Below, piece by piece: positions 55,975 to 64,000 of a DNA stretch of 64,000 nucleotides; position 1 is the first letter of the stretch; every line of letters begins with the position of its first letter. The stretch is from Gemmatimonadaceae bacterium (GTDB lineage: Bacteria > Gemmatimonadota > Gemmatimonadetes > Gemmatimonadales > Gemmatimonadaceae). Location: assembly GCA_019752115.1 (NCBI GenBank), contig JAIEMN010000023.1:1-64000 (forward strand). Direction: 5' to 3'. The notes beneath the pieces are model-generated. The model saw only the letters and a program-made list of their open reading frames with translations. It was not told the DNA's origin and did not search any database. The position numbers and the translations under genes were made by a program.

Positions 55975-58900
55975 TCAGCGCATCCCGCCGCCGAAGCCAC
56001 CACCGGCGAAGCGGTTGTTGCCGGCCGTTCCCGAGCGCAGACCGGTCAGCGAGCGCTTGTCGAGGAAGTTCACCACCGTCGTCGGCAGGATCCGGATCTG
56101 GGCCGGCGTCAGCATCTGGCGGATCCCCGGCGCGATCGCGATGAGGATATCGATCGACTGCTCACGCGCCTTCTTGTAGCGGTGATACGCGTCGTCGTGG
56201 TTGTAGCGATCGGGCAGCTCGGAGAGGAACTTCGCCACCGGCGTCCAGATGCTGTCGCTCTTGAGGATGTACAGGCGATTGAGCGTCGCCAGGCTGTCGG
56301 CCTGCTTGCGGGTCAGCTTGAGCGTATCCGCCTGCTGCAGCAGCTGCTGCATCGGGTTGATCAGCCCCACGTTCGCCGTCCCACGCAGTTGCTGCAGGCT
56401 CGGCTTGTTGCCGGACCGGGTGCGCCCACGATCGAGCTGCTGCAGGAGCTGCTGCTGCTCGCGCGTCGGCCCCACGTCCCACCGCAGCTGCGCCGTGATC
56501 GCGGTGGGGTTGGCGCGGATCGTCGTCTGCTGCGGGCGCGTCGAGCCGAAGCGCTCGTTCACTTCGTACTTGAAGCTGTTGGTGACCGGGTCAAAGCCAC
56601 GCACGTACAGCAGGCGGCCGTCCGGCGCCGGGTTCGAGCCCCAGCCCTTGAGGTTGTCGTCGCCGTTGATCAGGCGATCGAGCCCGTTGAGCGGATTCGC
56701 GATCTGCAGCGAGAGATTCGCGCGCTGCGGGAGCCCGATCTTGAGCGAGTTGAAGTTGATGTTCAGGTTGCCGGACATCGTCCAGGGCCCCTGACACGAG
56801 TTGCGCGCCGCAAAGCCGCCCATCTGGCTGCGGAGGCAGCTCACCGCTTCCTTGGTACCCGTCGCCAGCAGGTTGTTCAGACCGGCCTGCAGGGTCGGAT
56901 CGCTGACCTTGGTCGGATCGAAGACGAACGCCCGGTCGTTGCCGTAGCTGTCGCCGTTGATGTCCTGATTGACCGTCGGCGTGTAGTTGATCCCCGAGCG
57001 GAAGTTGCCGCCCCACTGCACGCGCACCGCGTCGAAGAAGTTGTAGCTGAGCGAGTACTGGATCTGATGCCGGGCGAAGTTCGTCCCTCGCGACCACTCG
57101 GTGCCCAACGGCAGCCCCACGGTGCTGTTGAAGCCGAGGTACTCTTCGCGCACGTCGGCCAGCACGTAGGACACGTTCCAGCTCCACTGCGAATTGAACT
57201 GGAGCGGGCGCAGGCTGAAGGTCAGCTGCCGACTCTCCGACTCGAGATTCGACGTCTGCTGCGTCACGCGGCCGTAGGCGTCCACCTTGCGGGCCTGGCG
57301 CCAGGCGATCTGGCCCGTCGTGGGCACGATGGCGGTCGGCGTCACGTAGACCGGGCGGTTGCCTTCATTCGCCAGCGTGAACCCCTGGATGCCCGGGAAG
57401 TTCATGTCCACGAAGCCCTGCTGGAACTGATTGCGCGAATAGGTCGCGTCGATCGTCGCCGTGAGGCGGTTCTTCAGAATGGCGCCCGACCACGACAGGT
57501 TCGAGCGCAGGGCCCGCTGCGCGAGATAGTCCTGCGAGAAGAGCGTGACGTTCGGCGTGGAGGCCGAGAAGATGGTGCCGTTCGTGCCGTCGGCGCAGGC
57601 GCTCGGGATGTTGGTCGTGTTGGCCGCGTACTGCGTCCAGTTCGGGATCGGCGTCGCCGCACCGATGCAGTTGAGCTGCAGCGGGGCGTTCGGCAGACCG
57701 GTGTTGTCGATGGCGTTCGACATGAGCTGCGTGCCCGGCATGTTCTGGAACAGACCGATACCGCCGCGGATGACCGCCCGCGGGGCGCGGATCATGCCGG
57801 GGAGCAGCGCCATCTGGTCGGCCTGACCGAGCGTCCACGAGAAGCCGATGCGCGGGCTGACGTAGAGCTTGTTCGGGGCGTAGGCATTGTCCACGCCGAA
57901 CTTGCTCTCCACATCCGCGTTGTACTGCGGCGCCCGGCCAAAGTGATTGCCGTCCACGCGCACACCGTACTGGACCTGCAGATCGTTGGTCGGGCGCCAG
58001 GCATCACCCAGCGACATTGCCCCCACGATCTGGTTGCCGGTCCGCGTGCGCGGCGTCAGCGTGCGGGTGAACGACGCCGGCTTGTTCGCCTGCAGATCCG
58101 CCAGTGAGTTGAAGCTGAACGTTCCCCACTCGTTGTTCGTGAAGTCCTGCGAGAACGCATCACGGCGCAGCTCGGTCGTGAGCTTTACGCGATGGCGGTT
58201 GCTCGCCGAGAACCAGGACAGCGTGTTGTTGAAGGCCAGCGAGGAGTTGCCGCTGCCCACGTTGAGGCTCGGCGAGCCGCCGAAGAGCAGGTTGCTCACC
58301 GACGCGGACCCGTCGCTGAGGTCGGAGTTCACCCGCACGATGCCCGACGGCAGCGTGAGGTACGGATCCGACTGGCTCTTGCTGGCGCTGTAGCCGAGCG
58401 TCGTTTCGGTGAAGAGGCCGCCCCAGCCGACCTGCCCGCTGTGCCGGAGCTGCGTGGAGCCGCTGTAGTTGAGACGCGTGCCATCACGCGACGGCGTGAA
58501 GAGGCTCGCCGCCCCGCCGCCGAAACCACCGAACCCGCCACCGGCACCGACCGGCGAGGTATTCGTGAAGTTCCCCGACGTGGTGAACGAGTACGTGCTG
58601 CCGCGCTTCGAATTCTGCGGCACATAGTCGAACTGGCTGAGGAGCGACCCACGGGACACGATGCGCTGCGACGAGTAGTCGCCCACCGTGACCGGGATGT
58701 TCGAGCTGCCCAGAATGTTCAGCAGGCGCGACACCGAGTCCGGCGAGACACCGGCCGTCTGGAATCCGATATCGTTGCCGCTCAGCAGCGTCTGCACATC
58801 CTGCATGCGGCGGTCGAACTGGAACGACCCATTGTAGAACGCGCGGTCGGCCTTGATCGGGCCACTGGCCGAGCCACCGAGCGACAGGTTGGTGTACTGC

Positions 58901-59718
58901 TGCCCGGTCGCGATCCCCGCCTTGTCGGCAAACTGGAGCGACGGGGCGATGAGATTGGAGCTCAGCGAGCGGCTGACGAAGTTCGAGCCCGAGCGGGTGC
59001 GCACCTGGAGCTGGCCACCGGAGAAGCCGCCACGCGACACATCGTAGGGCGCGGTGGCGAGCGACGTCGTCACCATCGCATCGCGCGGCAGGTTCGCGTC
59101 GCCGAAGTTCAGGCCGTTGAGCTGCGTGTTGTTCTGATCGCCGCCGAGGCCCAGCACCGAAAACTGGTCGGCCCCGCCGTCCGTGCCGACGAGCAGCTGG
59201 ACACCGGGAATGGCCGACGCCATGGCAGCGAGATCGCCCATCTGCTCGGCGGAGAGCAGCGCCGCGACGTCATCACCCACCGTCTTTTCCGTGCCCGAGA
59301 CGTCGGAGACCGTGTCGGAGCGCGACGCTGCCACGCGTTCCGTCACCTGCACCGCCGCGAGTTCGATCGCCGCCGGCGACAGGCGCGCATTGGCGATCAG
59401 GATTTCCTGATCGGCCGTGCGCTTGACCTGCATGCGACGCGGCGTGAGGCCGACCGACGAGAACGTCACCCAGTAGTCGCCTTCACCGCCCGGGAAGGAG
59501 ATCGTGTACCGGCCGTTCTTGTCGGTGCGCGCCGTGCGACTGACGTTGCCGGTCAGGGTCGTGGCCGTCACGAGCACATTCGCGATCGGCAACGTGTCCG
59601 TCCCGGTCACGCGACCTCGAATGATGTCGACGTTCTGCGCGCTGGCGGTTGCTTGTCCTGCGACAAGCAGCGCCAGCACACAGACGAGGCGACGGATGAC
59701 TGCGGAAAGTGAAGACAT
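55975..59718 (-). CDS. Oar-like TonB-dependent receptor with C-terminal LTxxQ domain
   Basis: A 1247-residue outer-membrane protein. Signal peptide (MSSLSAVIRRLVCVLALLVA, ending in ASAQ), carboxypeptidase-regulatory-like domain (RGRVTGTDTLPIANVLVTAT), plug (GVQLLVGTDGGADQFSVLGL, TQLNGLNFGDANLPRDA) and a large barrel. The barrel ends around residue 1084 (QLRWDVGP). A further 163 residues follow: helical, with LTRKQ (1135-1139) and LTPAQ (1203-1207) motifs typical of Spy/CpxP chaperones, and a Gly/Phe tail. Most barrels end in an aromatic residue, so this extension is unusual. Gly-rich loops match the glycine-rich partner encoded next. Confidence 0.82.
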   Translation of the reverse strand: MSSLSAVIRRLVCVLALLVAGQATASAQNVDIIRGRVTGTDTLPIANVLVTATTLTGNVSRTARTDKNGRYTISFPGGEGDYWVTFSSVGLTPRRMQVKRTADQEILIANARLSPAAIELAAVQVTERVAASRSDTVSDVSGTEKTVGDDVAALLSAEQMGDLAAMASAIPGVQLLVGTDGGADQFSVLGLGGDQNNTQLNGLNFGDANLPRDAMVTTSLATAPYDVSRGGFSGGQLQVRTRSGSNFVSRSLSSNLIAPSLQFADKAGIATGQQYTNLSLGGSASGPIKADRAFYNGSFQFDRRMQDVQTLLSGNDIGFQTAGVSPDSVSRLLNILGSSNIPVTVGDYSSQRIVSRGSLLSQFDYVPQNSKRGSTYSFTTSGNFTNTSPVGAGGGFGGFGGGAASLFTPSRDGTRLNYSGSTQLRHSGQVGWGGLFTETTLGYSASKSQSDPYLTLPSGIVRVNSDLSDGSASVSNLLFGGSPSLNVGSGNSSLAFNNTLSWFSASNRHRVKLTTELRRDAFSQDFTNNEWGTFSFNSLADLQANKPASFTRTLTPRTRTGNQIVGAMSLGDAWRPTNDLQVQYGVRVDGNHFGRAPQYNADVESKFGVDNAYAPNKLYVSPRIGFSWTLGQADQMALLPGMIRAPRAVIRGGIGLFQNMPGTQLMSNAIDNTGLPNAPLQLNCIGAATPIPNWTQYAANTTNIPSACADGTNGTIFSASTPNVTLFSQDYLAQRALRSNLSWSGAILKNRLTATIDATYSRNQFQQGFVDMNFPGIQGFTLANEGNRPVYVTPTAIVPTTGQIAWRQARKVDAYGRVTQQTSNLESESRQLTFSLRPLQFNSQWSWNVSYVLADVREEYLGFNSTVGLPLGTEWSRGTNFARHQIQYSLSYNFFDAVRVQWGGNFRSGINYTPTVNQDINGDSYGNDRAFVFDPTKVSDPTLQAGLNNLLATGTKEAVSCLRSQMGGFAARNSCQGPWTMSGNLNINFNSLKIGLPQRANLSLQIANPLNGLDRLINGDDNLKGWGSNPAPDGRLLYVRGFDPVTNSFKYEVNERFGSTRPQQTTIRANPTAITAQLRWDVGPTREQQQLLQQLDRGRTRSGNKPSLQQLRGTANVGLINPMQQLLQQADTLKLTRKQADSLATLNRLYILKSDSIWTPVAKFLSELPDRYNHDDAYHRYKKAREQSIDILIAIAPGIRQMLTPAQIRILPTTVVNFLDKRSLTGLRSGTAGNNRFAGGGFGGGMR

Positions 59719-59961
59719 GAGTAGGCGGTCTTGCTGGTCACCAACGGAATCGAGCGCGGCCATCGCGCTGGAAATGCAGAGAAAGAGGGCGTGCGCCTTC
59801 TGGGGGTCATATGCGGAGCCGTGGCGATTCGTTGGGGCGGCGTTAAGACCCGCCGGCCCGATTCCGCCCGAAGCACCCACACGCCAGTGGTCGCGATACG
59901 GGTGCGGTTCGTCCCGATGGGTCCATTCAGGCGGTGACGACCCGGTGACAGCCCCACCCCA

Positions 59962-59967
59962 TATCTT
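59962..59967 (+). promoter_or_regulatory. Candidate -10 box of a leaderless transcript (HD gene)
   Basis: TATCTT lies six bases before the ATG of the HD phosphohydrolase gene, the same box and spacing as before the LysM gene at 12042. It is flanked by CCCCA and GGGG, which could also form a small hairpin. Confidence 0.35.
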
Positions 59968-59973
59968 TGGGGC

Positions 59974-61254
59974 ATGGAAATCCTGCGTGATCCGCTATGG
60001 AACAACATCCGGCTCGACCCGCTGGCGCTCACCCTGCTCGAGACGCCCGTGGTGCAGCGCCTGCGCTACGTGCGCCAGCTCGGCCTGGCCTTCCTGGTCT
60101 ACCCGGGCGCCACCCATTCCCGGTTCGAGCATGCGCTCGGTGCCTGGCACCTCGCCGGCATGGCCATGCGCCTCCTCGAAGAGCGCGGCGCACTCGCCGG
60201 CATCAGCGTCCGCGACCAGCAGGTCGTGCGCGCGGCCGCCCTGCTCCATGACGTGGGCCACTACCCGTTCTCGCACGCGCTCGAGGAGATCGGTGTCACC
60301 GACCACGAGGAAGTCGCCCGCCCGCTGATCACGAGTGGTATCATCGCCGACCATCTGCAGGCCGCGCTCGGCCCAACGGCCCCCGAGGAGATCTTCGCCC
60401 TCATCGCCGGACGCAGCGCGCACCCGCTGCAGGGGCTCATCTCGGGGTCGATCGATCTGGACAAGATCGAGTACCTCAAGCGCGACGCGACGATGTGTGG
60501 CGTCCCCTACGGCGAGATCGATGTCGATCGGCTGCTCAATTCACTCGTGGTGGTCAGCACGAGCGAGGGCGCGCGTGCCGTTGGGGTGCACGAGAAGGGC
60601 CTCTCCGCGCTCGAATCCCTGCTGTTCGCCAAGTACCAGATGTATCGCAACGTGTACTGGCACCATGCGGTGCGCAGCGCCACGGCGATGTACAAGCGAC
60701 TGGTCGCGGTGGCGATTGAAACCGGCGCGGTCGATTCGCGAGCTGTGGCGCGCTTCACCGATGAAGGACTGCTCGTCCACCTCGACACACCGTCACTGTG
60801 CGCGGAGGCCCGGCAGCTGCTCGATGCCATACGCGTACGCCAGCTGCACAAGCGCGCCTACGAGTGTCCGGCCGCGACGCTTGGCGACGAGGTCGGCGAG
60901 TGGATTGCCTCCGACTACGCGCTGACCCGCCAGGTGGAGGACGCGCTCGCCCGGGAGCTCGCGCTCCCGTCCGGGGCGGTGCTACTCGACTATCCCGCCA
61001 AGACCCAGATGCTTGGGCTCGATCTGCCCATGCTGCGGCGCGACGGTCGCGTCGAGCACCTGACCGCGGCGGGCTGGGATGGGGCCATCAATCTCCCCCG
61101 ACTGAGCGAAGAGCTCTACCGGAGCGCCCGGCGGCTTCGGGTTCTCACCGCCAATCGGGCCCCCGTTCCGGCGGATCGGGTGCTGTCGGTACTCCGTCTG
61201 GAGGCCAGCGACGTCCGGGAGCGGCTGGCGGACGGTCGACCGCTGCTCAGCTAG
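59974..61254 (+). CDS. HD-domain phosphohydrolase (dGTPase/YdhJ-like)
   Basis: A 426-residue protein of the HD superfamily related to dNTP triphosphohydrolases and SAMHD1. Metal-binding residues: His53 (SRFEHALGAWHL), the HD pair in ALLHDVGHYPFSHALEE (His92, Asp93), and the later Asp in SGSIDLDKIEYLKRDA. The family signature RLRYVRQLGLAFLVYPGATH is at the N-terminus. Substrate (dGTP, other dNTPs or a phosphoester) is not determined. Its last eight bases overlap the small convergent ORF. Confidence 0.87.
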   Translation: MEILRDPLWNNIRLDPLALTLLETPVVQRLRYVRQLGLAFLVYPGATHSRFEHALGAWHLAGMAMRLLEERGALAGISVRDQQVVRAAALLHDVGHYPFSHALEEIGVTDHEEVARPLITSGIIADHLQAALGPTAPEEIFALIAGRSAHPLQGLISGSIDLDKIEYLKRDATMCGVPYGEIDVDRLLNSLVVVSTSEGARAVGVHEKGLSALESLLFAKYQMYRNVYWHHAVRSATAMYKRLVAVAIETGAVDSRAVARFTDEGLLVHLDTPSLCAEARQLLDAIRVRQLHKRAYECPAATLGDEVGEWIASDYALTRQVEDALARELALPSGAVLLDYPAKTQMLGLDLPMLRRDGRVEHLTAAGWDGAINLPRLSEELYRSARRLRVLTANRAPVPADRVLSVLRLEASDVRERLADGRPLLS

Positions 61255-61444
61255 CAGCCGGCGGGGCCGCGGGCTCGGTCCGGCTCCGCCCATGCGCCTC
61301 GGCCAGCTTGCGGCCGAGGCCGCGGTAGAAGGCGGCCTCGACGCCCTTCCCCTCCTCGTCGAGCGAGAGCGCACAGCGCTCGATCGCGTACAGGAGGTTG
61401 CCGAGATAGAGCTCGGCGAGGGTGCCTACGGACTCCGAGGGCAT
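61247..61444 (-). CDS. Hypothetical 65-aa helical protein
   Basis: A small frame starting MPSESVGTLAELYLGNLLYA, largely helical, with a basic, Ala/Pro-rich C-terminus (GRKLAEAHGRSRTEPAAPPA). The ATG at 61444 follows the stop of the PP2C gene by 19 bases, and a stem-loop covers that stop. No signal peptide or membrane helix, and no family is recognised. It overlaps the convergent HD gene by eight bases. It is probably co-transcribed with the phosphatase gene. Confidence 0.5.
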   Translation of the reverse strand: MPSESVGTLAELYLGNLLYAIERCALSLDEEGKGVEAAFYRGLGRKLAEAHGRSRTEPAAPPAAS

Positions 61445-61454
61445 ACGGGCGAGG

Positions 61455-61475
61455 AACGCCGCCTCAGGCGGCGTT
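61455..61475 (-). other. Hairpin enclosing the PP2C stop codon
   Basis: AACGCCGCC-TGA-GGCGGCGTT on the minus strand: a perfect 9-bp stem whose three-base loop is the TGA stop codon of the PP2C gene. There is only a short T-tract (TT), so termination is uncertain. It could attenuate transcription or limit translation into the small downstream ORF. Confidence 0.55.
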
Positions 61476-62216
61476 GCCGTGCACCTGAAGGACCTGCACG
61501 ACGATGGCCGTGATATTGTCGAGACCACCTCGGCGGTTCGCCTCGGTGATCATGGCCGCCACCATGGCACCCGGCGTCTGCTGGGACTCCATGATCTTCT
61601 TGAGCTGCGGATCCTCGACCATGCCGGTGAGACCGTCGGAAGCGACCAGGAAGAGGTCGCCGTTCTGGATCTCGCCCGTGAGGATGTCCGCCTCCACGGC
61701 GGCGTTGGCCCCCACGCACCGGGTGATCACGTTGCTGTAGGGGTGGTAGCGCGCCTGTTCCGGCGTAAGGAAACCGGCGTCAACCTGCTCCTGTACGTAG
61801 GAGTGGTCCTTGGTGACCTGCCGGAAGACCCCGTCCCGCAGCAGGTAGACGCGGGAGTCGCCGATGTGGCCGATGAGGTAGCGCCCCTGCCCCATCATGA
61901 GGCACGACGCGGTGGTGCCCATCCCCTGCTTGTCCGCTTCCTCGATCGTGCGCTCGTAGATCGCGCGATTGGCGGCCTTCAGGGCCTCGGCCATTCGGGG
62001 GCCGGCGGCGTCCTGTGCGACATCGCGGACGTCGGTGAGGTCGCGGGCCACGATCTGGACAGCCATCTCGCTCGCCACTTCCCCCGCGGCGTGCCCGCCC
62101 ATGCCATCGGCCACGATGAAGAGCCCGCGCTCCTGATCGGCATCGGCATAAAGACTGTCTTCGTTGCCTGCCCGAATGCGTCCGACATCGGTACCGGCGG
62201 CGACAGAAAGCTGCAC
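61464..62216 (-). CDS. PP2C-family Ser/Thr protein phosphatase
   Basis: A 250-residue metal-dependent phosphatase of the Stp1/PrpC type. Key metal residues are in RAGNEDSLYADAD (Asp20), VADGMGGHAAG (Asp37), GHIGDSRVYLLRDG and LVASDGLTGMVED, and the C-terminal GLDNITAIVVQV is canonical. It would dephosphorylate Hanks-type kinase substrates, although no kinase gene is present in the window. The start is GTG (MQLSVAAGTDVGRIR). The ABC transporter gene ends 66 bases upstream. Confidence 0.92.
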   Translation of the reverse strand: MQLSVAAGTDVGRIRAGNEDSLYADADQERGLFIVADGMGGHAAGEVASEMAVQIVARDLTDVRDVAQDAAGPRMAEALKAANRAIYERTIEEADKQGMGTTASCLMMGQGRYLIGHIGDSRVYLLRDGVFRQVTKDHSYVQEQVDAGFLTPEQARYHPYSNVITRCVGANAAVEADILTGEIQNGDLFLVASDGLTGMVEDPQLKKIMESQQTPGAMVAAMITEANRRGGLDNITAIVVQVLQVHGNAA

Positions 62217-62282
62217 GTGGGTGGGGTGATTCGTCTCGTGGGGGACTGCGTGCTGCGCGTACGGCGAAAGCCGAGAGCGAAG

Positions 62283-64000
62283 CTACCCGAAGGTTGCGCC
62301 GGTTGGCAAGCGTGGCGACGAGGTCGCTGGCCGCAAATCGCCGGCCTGCAGCCGAAAGAGCCGCTCATAGAGGCCACCGGCGGCCACCAGCGCACGGTGG
62401 GTGCCGCGCTCGACGACCTCGCCGTGATGGAGCACCAGGATCTCGTCGGCGTGCACGATGGTGCTCAGGCGGTGGGCAATCGCGAGCGTGGTCCGGCCGG
62501 CCATGAGCGCCGACACGGCCTGCTGGATCTCGGCCTCGATGTGCGAATCGACGGCGCTGGTGGCTTCGTCCAGGATGAGGAGCGCGGGATCAGCCGCAAT
62601 AGCGCGGGCGAAGGCGAGCAGCTGACGCTCTCCGACGCTGACGCCGCCACCGCGTTCGCCCAGCTCGTGACGCCATCCCTGTGGCAGCCGGTCGATCACC
62701 CGGTCGGCACCCACCCGTGCGGCGGCGGCGGCCAAGGCGGTGTCGTCGATGGCGGCAGAGAGCCGGAGATTACTCGCGATATCGCCGGCAAAGAGGAAGA
62801 TGTCCTGTTGGACATACCCGACGACCGACCGCAGGACGTCCACGGGCAGCTCCCGAATGTCCGTGCCATTGACCAGAATGCGGCCGCGCTGTGGCTCGTG
62901 GAAGCGCAGGAGCAGGTTGACGATGGTCGTCTTGCCGGCCCCGGTATGCCCCACCAGCGCGATGGACTGCCCGGGTGCGGCGGTGAACGACACGCCCCGC
63001 AGCACCCACCGGGGCTCGTCGGACGTCGCGACCGGGGTCGGCGCGGCATCGGTCGCGCTCTCCTCGGTCACGCCCCCCTCCCGGCCATACGCGAACCACA
63101 CGTCGTCGAAGGTGACGGTGACCCCGGTCGCCCGCAGCGCGGCGACGCGCTCCATCCGGTTCGCCGTGGGCGCGAGCCCCGGTGCCTCCGGCGTATCGAG
63201 CAGGCCGAAGATCCGTTCGGCCGCCGCCATGGCGCCCTGCAGGATGTTGTACTTCTCCGAGAGGTCCTGCAGCGGCTGAAAGAAGCGACGCACGAGTTGC
63301 AGGAATGCCGCGACGGTGCCCACGGTGAGAGCACCCGAGCCCACCTGCTCCCCCGCCGTCATCAGCAGGCTCGCGAGGGCAAGCGTGGTCAGAAACTCGA
63401 TGACCGGGAAGTACAGCGCATAGACCGTGATCGAGCGCAGGTGCGCATCCAGATGCTCCTGATTGAGAGTCTGGAAGCGCGCGATCTCGCGTGGTTCGCG
63501 CCCAAAGAGCTGCACGATGCGCAGCCCGGCCAGGCGCTCGCCGAGGAAGGCATTCAGCCGGGCCAGGCGCGCGCGGATCTCCCGGTACGCGTTTCGCACC
63601 CGCTGCTGGAAGAGGCGCGACGCCAGCAGCACGAACGGGATCACGACGAACGCCGCCAGGGCCAGCCGCCAGTTGACGACCAGCATGGCCACGCCGATGG
63701 CAAGCAGCGTGAACAGATCCCCCAGGCCCGAGACGACGCCCGCGGTGAAGAGCTCGTTGAGCGCCTCCACATCGCTGGTCACGCGGGTGACGAGCCGCCC
63801 GACCGGGGTCCGGTCGAAGTAGCTGATGGGCAGCGCCTGCAGTCGGGCAAAGACCGCATCCCGCAGATCGCGCATCACCCGCTGCCCGAGCAGCGAGGTG
63901 AACCAGTTCTCGCCGAAGGCGGCGGCAAACTGGACCACCAGCAACGCGGCGAACGCGAGGGCGACCCGCGTCACCAGCCCACCGTCGCGGGTGGGGAGCG
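62283..64000 (-). CDS. ABC exporter half-transporter (permease-ATPase fusion), partial
   Basis: At least 572 residues; the 5' end lies outside the window and the frame stays open to the edge. It is a type IV (MsbA/LmrA-like) half-transporter: membrane domain (about 1-280 of the visible part, with EALNELFTAGVVSGLGDLFT) and nucleotide-binding domain with Walker A GHTGAGKTT, Q-loop VGYVQQDIFLFAGDI, signature VSVGERQLLAFARAI (GVSVGERQ instead of LSGGQ), Walker B LLILDEATSAVD and switch His in AIAHRLSTI. An insertion of about 25 residues (GREGGVTEESATDAAP...) precedes the ATPase core. It probably exports lipids or drugs with a partner. Confidence 0.9.
   Translation of the reverse strand, partial: LPTRDGGLVTRVALAFAALLVVQFAAAFGENWFTSLLGQRVMRDLRDAVFARLQALPISYFDRTPVGRLVTRVTSDVEALNELFTAGVVSGLGDLFTLLAIGVAMLVVNWRLALAAFVVIPFVLLASRLFQQRVRNAYREIRARLARLNAFLGERLAGLRIVQLFGREPREIARFQTLNQEHLDAHLRSITVYALYFPVIEFLTTLALASLLMTAGEQVGSGALTVGTVAAFLQLVRRFFQPLQDLSEKYNILQGAMAAAERIFGLLDTPEAPGLAPTANRMERVAALRATGVTVTFDDVWFAYGREGGVTEESATDAAPTPVATSDEPRWVLRGVSFTAAPGQSIALVGHTGAGKTTIVNLLLRFHEPQRGRILVNGTDIRELPVDVLRSVVGYVQQDIFLFAGDIASNLRLSAAIDDTALAAAAARVGADRVIDRLPQGWRHELGERGGGVSVGERQLLAFARAIAADPALLILDEATSAVDSHIEAEIQQAVSALMAGRTTLAIAHRLSTIVHADEILVLHHGEVVERGTHRALVAAGGLYERLFRLQAGDLRPATSSPRLPTGATFG

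Overview
The window is a chromosomal segment of a very GC-rich, outer-membrane-bearing bacterium. It has TonB-dependent receptors, a heptosyltransferase-like enzyme, lipoproteins and SurA-like chaperones. The gene set and protein style (Oar-like TonB receptors, LytTR/LytS pair, SIMPL protein, small secreted proteins with a His-Val-Glu...Cys...His...Cys motif) best fit Gemmatimonadota, a Gemmatimonas-like soil or water organism. This is a judgement from recognised families, not from a search. No insertion sequence, prophage, integrase or CRISPR array was seen. No stretch longer than 300 bases lacks a gene; the largest gaps (18472-18689, 23772-23986, 25829-26104, 36569-36856, 52291-52558, 59719-59973) hold promoters, hairpins or nothing recognisable.

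Layout. 1-12.0 kb, minus strand: a tight run led by a LacI-type regulator, then a KASIII-like protein, two acyl-CoA ligases, a TonB receptor, a PHB-depolymerase-like esterase, a DUF2378-like protein, a small ORF and acetoacetyl-CoA synthetase. It looks like a regulated locus for taking up and activating an acyl or polyhydroxyalkanoate-type substrate. 12.0-17.6 kb: LysM membrane protein, deoxyhypusine-synthase-like enzyme, repeat-rich TPR protein, small ORF, HSL-type esterase. 17.6-23.3 kb: divergent LytTR/LytS two-component pair, SIMPL protein, RsuA-type pseudouridine synthase, TlpA-type thioredoxin, RsmC-like methyltransferase, tRNA-Ile(GAT).

23.4-36.6 kb: extremely acidic small protein, typA, small Gly/Tyr-rich protein, then a minus-strand run DUF58 - BatA - mfd - two PpiC/SurA-like chaperones - pdxA. 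36.6-40.8 kb: a 111-bp inverted repeat, lepA, GT9 glycosyltransferase, serine-hydrolase lipoprotein. 40.9-49.6 kb, plus strand: ROK kinase - PfkB kinase - HATPase signalling protein - STAS-like/winged-helix protein - small beta-rich protein - PLP-fold pseudoenzyme - ftsE - ftsX - envC-like - nfo. Several of these genes overlap by a few bases, so a signalling and metabolic module runs straight into the FtsEX-EnvC cell-wall hydrolase regulator.

49.6-64 kb: a TonB receptor with a Cys/His-containing small partner, pckA with a strong terminator, a glycine-rich secreted propeller-like protein paired with a large Oar-like TonB receptor carrying an extra LTxxQ C-terminal domain, an HD phosphohydrolase, a PP2C phosphatase and a partial ABC exporter.

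The most unusual items are the PLP-fold protein without its Schiff-base lysine, the TonB receptor with a Spy-like tail, the LacI-controlled acyl cluster with a degenerate KASIII, the long inverted repeat before lepA, and a recurrent TANNNT-N6-start-codon arrangement suggesting leaderless transcripts.
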